64,000 nucleotides of DNA, taken from the NCBI RefSeq assembly GCF_051433195.1, contig NZ_JBHMFT010000018.1, positions 1-64,000 of the forward strand, read 5' to 3'. Shown in pieces: positions 62,575 through 64,000 of this stretch. Position 1 is the stretch's first letter; each line of letters opens with the position of its first letter. Below the pieces are notes generated by a model. It did no database searches. It was not told the origin of the DNA and saw only the letters and a list, made by a program, of their open reading frames with translations. This DNA is from Falsiroseomonas sp051433195 (GTDB lineage Bacteria > Pseudomonadota > Alphaproteobacteria > Acetobacterales > Acetobacteraceae). The position numbers and the translations under genes were made by a program.

Positions 62575-63867
62575 ATGGCCGTGACCTGGCCGCCGTCCCT
62601 CTGGGCGCATGTCTCGCCGCCCGGCCCGGACCTTCCCATGCTGGAAGGTGACGTGACGACGGAAGCGGTGGTGGTCGGCGCCGGCTTCACCGGCCTGTCC
62701 ACCGCGCTGCACCTGCGGGAGGCCGGCATCCCCACCGTGGTGGTGGAGGCCGCCGAGCCCGGCTGGGGTGCCTCCGGCCGCAACAACGGGCAAGTGATCC
62801 CGACCCTGTCGCGGCACGACCCGGCCGCGATCATCGCGCGCCACGGGGATGCCGGGCTGCGTTTCGTGCATGTCCTGCGCGACAGCGCCAGCATCCTGTT
62901 CGACCTGGTGCGCCGCCACGACATCGCGGCGGAGGCCGAGCAGGCCGGCTGGCTGCAACCGGTGCATACCCCGGGCCGCATGAAGATTGCGGAACGCCGC
63001 GTGAAGGACTGGGGCAGCCACGGCGCGCCAGTGGAGCTCATCGACCGCGCCCGCATGCGCGACCTGCTGGGCAGCGAGGCCTGGTTCGGCGGCTGGTCGA
63101 ACAGCAGCGGCGGCCACATCAACCCGCTGATGCTGGCGCGCGGCATGGCGCAGGCAGTGCTGACAGCGGGTGCGACGATCTACGCGCGGTCTCCGGCGCA
63201 GAAGGTGGAACACCGCGACGGGCGATGGGTCGTGCAGACGGCGCGCGGCACCGTCACCGCCCGCGCCCTGGTGCTGGCAACCCACGCCTATACCGGCGAA
63301 TTCTCCCGCGAGCTGGCGCCGGAGATCGCGAAGGAGGTGGTGCCGACGCTGTCCTGGCAGATGGCGACCCAGCCCATCGGCCACAACGTCGCCGGCAGCA
63401 TCATCCCCGGCCGGCAGGCGATGTCCGACACGCATGGGGAGTTGTACTTCACCCGCTGGGATGCGCGCGGTCGGCTGGTGACGGGCGGCGCGGTGGCGAT
63501 CCCGCTGAACCAGGCAGCGAGGCTGCGGCCGATGATCGCCGCGCGGCTGCAGAAGCTGTGGCCGCAACTGGGTGAGGTCAGCTTCGACCATGTCTGGAGC
63601 GGCTATATCGGCATGACGCCGGACTACTTTCCGCGGCTGCACCGGCTGGGGCCGGATGGCTACGCCTGGGCCGGCTGCAACGGCCGCGCGGTGGCGCTCT
63701 CGGTCGCGCTGGGCCGGGAGTTCAGCCGCGCCGTGCAGGGTACGCCGGAGACCGAACTCGGCCTGCCCTTCACCAGGCCGACGCCGATCCCGCTGCACGG
63801 CATCGCCCGCCGCGTCGCGCCGCTGATGCTGAACCTGTATCGCTGGCGCGACGCGCGTGAGGTGTAG
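62575..63867 (+). CDS. FAD-dependent amine-oxidase-like protein (DAO fold)
   Basis: This 430-residue protein has FAD site AVVVGAGFTGLSTALHL (about 31-47), GASGRNNGQV, and the C-terminal GYIGMTPDYFPRLH and WAGCNGRAVALS. It resembles the gamma-glutamylputrescine oxidase group of D-amino-acid oxidase folds. It probably oxidises an N-substituted amine or amino acid. Divergent from the VOC gene by 120 bases, it likely acts on a compound taken up by the ABC importer. Confidence 0.85.
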   Translation: MAVTWPPSLWAHVSPPGPDLPMLEGDVTTEAVVVGAGFTGLSTALHLREAGIPTVVVEAAEPGWGASGRNNGQVIPTLSRHDPAAIIARHGDAGLRFVHVLRDSASILFDLVRRHDIAAEAEQAGWLQPVHTPGRMKIAERRVKDWGSHGAPVELIDRARMRDLLGSEAWFGGWSNSSGGHINPLMLARGMAQAVLTAGATIYARSPAQKVEHRDGRWVVQTARGTVTARALVLATHAYTGEFSRELAPEIAKEVVPTLSWQMATQPIGHNVAGSIIPGRQAMSDTHGELYFTRWDARGRLVTGGAVAIPLNQAARLRPMIAARLQKLWPQLGEVSFDHVWSGYIGMTPDYFPRLHRLGPDGYAWAGCNGRAVALSVALGREFSRAVQGTPETELGLPFTRPTPIPLHGIARRVAPLMLNLYRWRDAREV

Positions 63868-63880
63868 TCCTTTGTAGGTC

Positions 63881-63924
63881 GCATTTTCCGAGTCGTCCGG
63901 CGTGTCCGCCGGACTTGAAAATGC
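63881..63924. terminator. Two-part dyad after the flavoprotein gene
   Basis: GCATTTTC at 63881-63888 pairs with GAAAATGC at 63917-63924. Between them GTCCGGC (63895) pairs with GCCGGAC (63908). The dyad lies between the flavoprotein stop and the stop of a gene entering from the right. It could be a bidirectional terminator. Confidence 0.5.
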
Positions 63925-63925
63925 T

Positions 63926-64000
63926 TCAGCTGTTCCAGCTCCGCGTGCTGATGATGAGCGTCGCCTCGATGCCCGGCCGGCTTTTCTGCACGATCGGGAT
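63926..64000 (-). CDS. C-terminal end of an unidentified protein (partial)
   Basis: From the right edge inward the minus strand reads 24 codons, IPIVQKSRPGIEATLIIST and a few more residues, then TGA at 63928-63926. The stop is followed two bases later by the dyad at 63881-63924, which fits a real gene end. The piece is too short to place in a family; it may be chance. Confidence 0.35.
   Translation of the reverse strand: MPIVQKSRPGIEATLIISTRSWNS

Noticed and set aside
61609..63798. Minus-strand frame extending the VOC protein to 729 residues
   Set aside because: The extra N-terminal part is the antisense of the flavoprotein gene; ATG 62454 with GGGGAG starts the real domain.

Overview
The window is about 70% GC, tightly packed, and looks chromosomal. 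The order dnaA, rpsT, enoyl-CoA hydratase, mutM, ubiE (40.6-45.4 kb) is a classic alphaproteobacterial arrangement. A TctC/TctA tripartite system, SoxBDAG, an EcfG-unlike sigma/anti-sigma/DUF4394 set and a PEP-CTERM protein fit a Roseomonas-like member of Acetobacteraceae; that placement is inference from gene content only. No tRNA, rRNA, insertion sequence, phage gene or CRISPR array was seen.

Layout. 0-1.6 kb: the 3' end of a protein with two calcium-type carbohydrate-binding modules, then an XRE regulator. 1.6-4.5 kb: a single-chain phosphorelay protein running from a degenerate CheB domain through kinase and receivers to a LuxR-type DNA-binding end. 4.7-15.3 kb: a nine-gene minus-strand operon, nearly all translationally coupled, for nucleotide-sugar conversion and glycosyl transfer. 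It includes three tandem CgeB-like transferases and a glycosidase-epimerase fusion. 15.5-18.6 kb: an EEP phosphatase/nuclease, a cardiolipin-synthase-like enzyme and a phosphopantetheinyl transferase. 18.6-27.1 kb: soxBDAG and putA with a divergent Lrp-type regulator, for methylated amino acid and proline breakdown. 27.2-36.8 kb: an HdeD-like membrane protein, TctABC, a flavoprotein, shikimate-dehydrogenase-like, exonuclease III, FAH-family, aldose-epimerase-like and ketopantoate-reductase-like genes. 36.9-39.1 kb: ECF sigma, anti-sigma and DUF4394. 39.3-45.8 kb: amidase, the dnaA block, ubiE and a thioesterase. 46-49.6 kb: PEP-CTERM protein behind a sigma-54-type promoter, acetyl-CoA synthetase, EAL protein. 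49.7-56.4 kb: MFS, DUF1674 protein, HtpX, a PhoB-type regulator, RibA, a small hypothetical, L,D-transpeptidase and a PagL-like barrel. 56.4-64 kb: a peptide/amine ABC importer operon, a VOC protein, a divergent amine-oxidase-like flavoprotein and the tail of one more gene.

The strongest candidates for new biology are the coupled glycan operon with its fusion enzyme, the CheB-kinase-FixJ single-chain relay, the sigma-54 promoter in front of an orphan PEP-CTERM gene, and a GC-rich palindromic repeat family (three copies). One repeat copy supplies the C-terminus of SoxG. Many starts given here are internal to longer open frames; they were chosen from homology, ribosome-binding sites and overlaps with neighbours.
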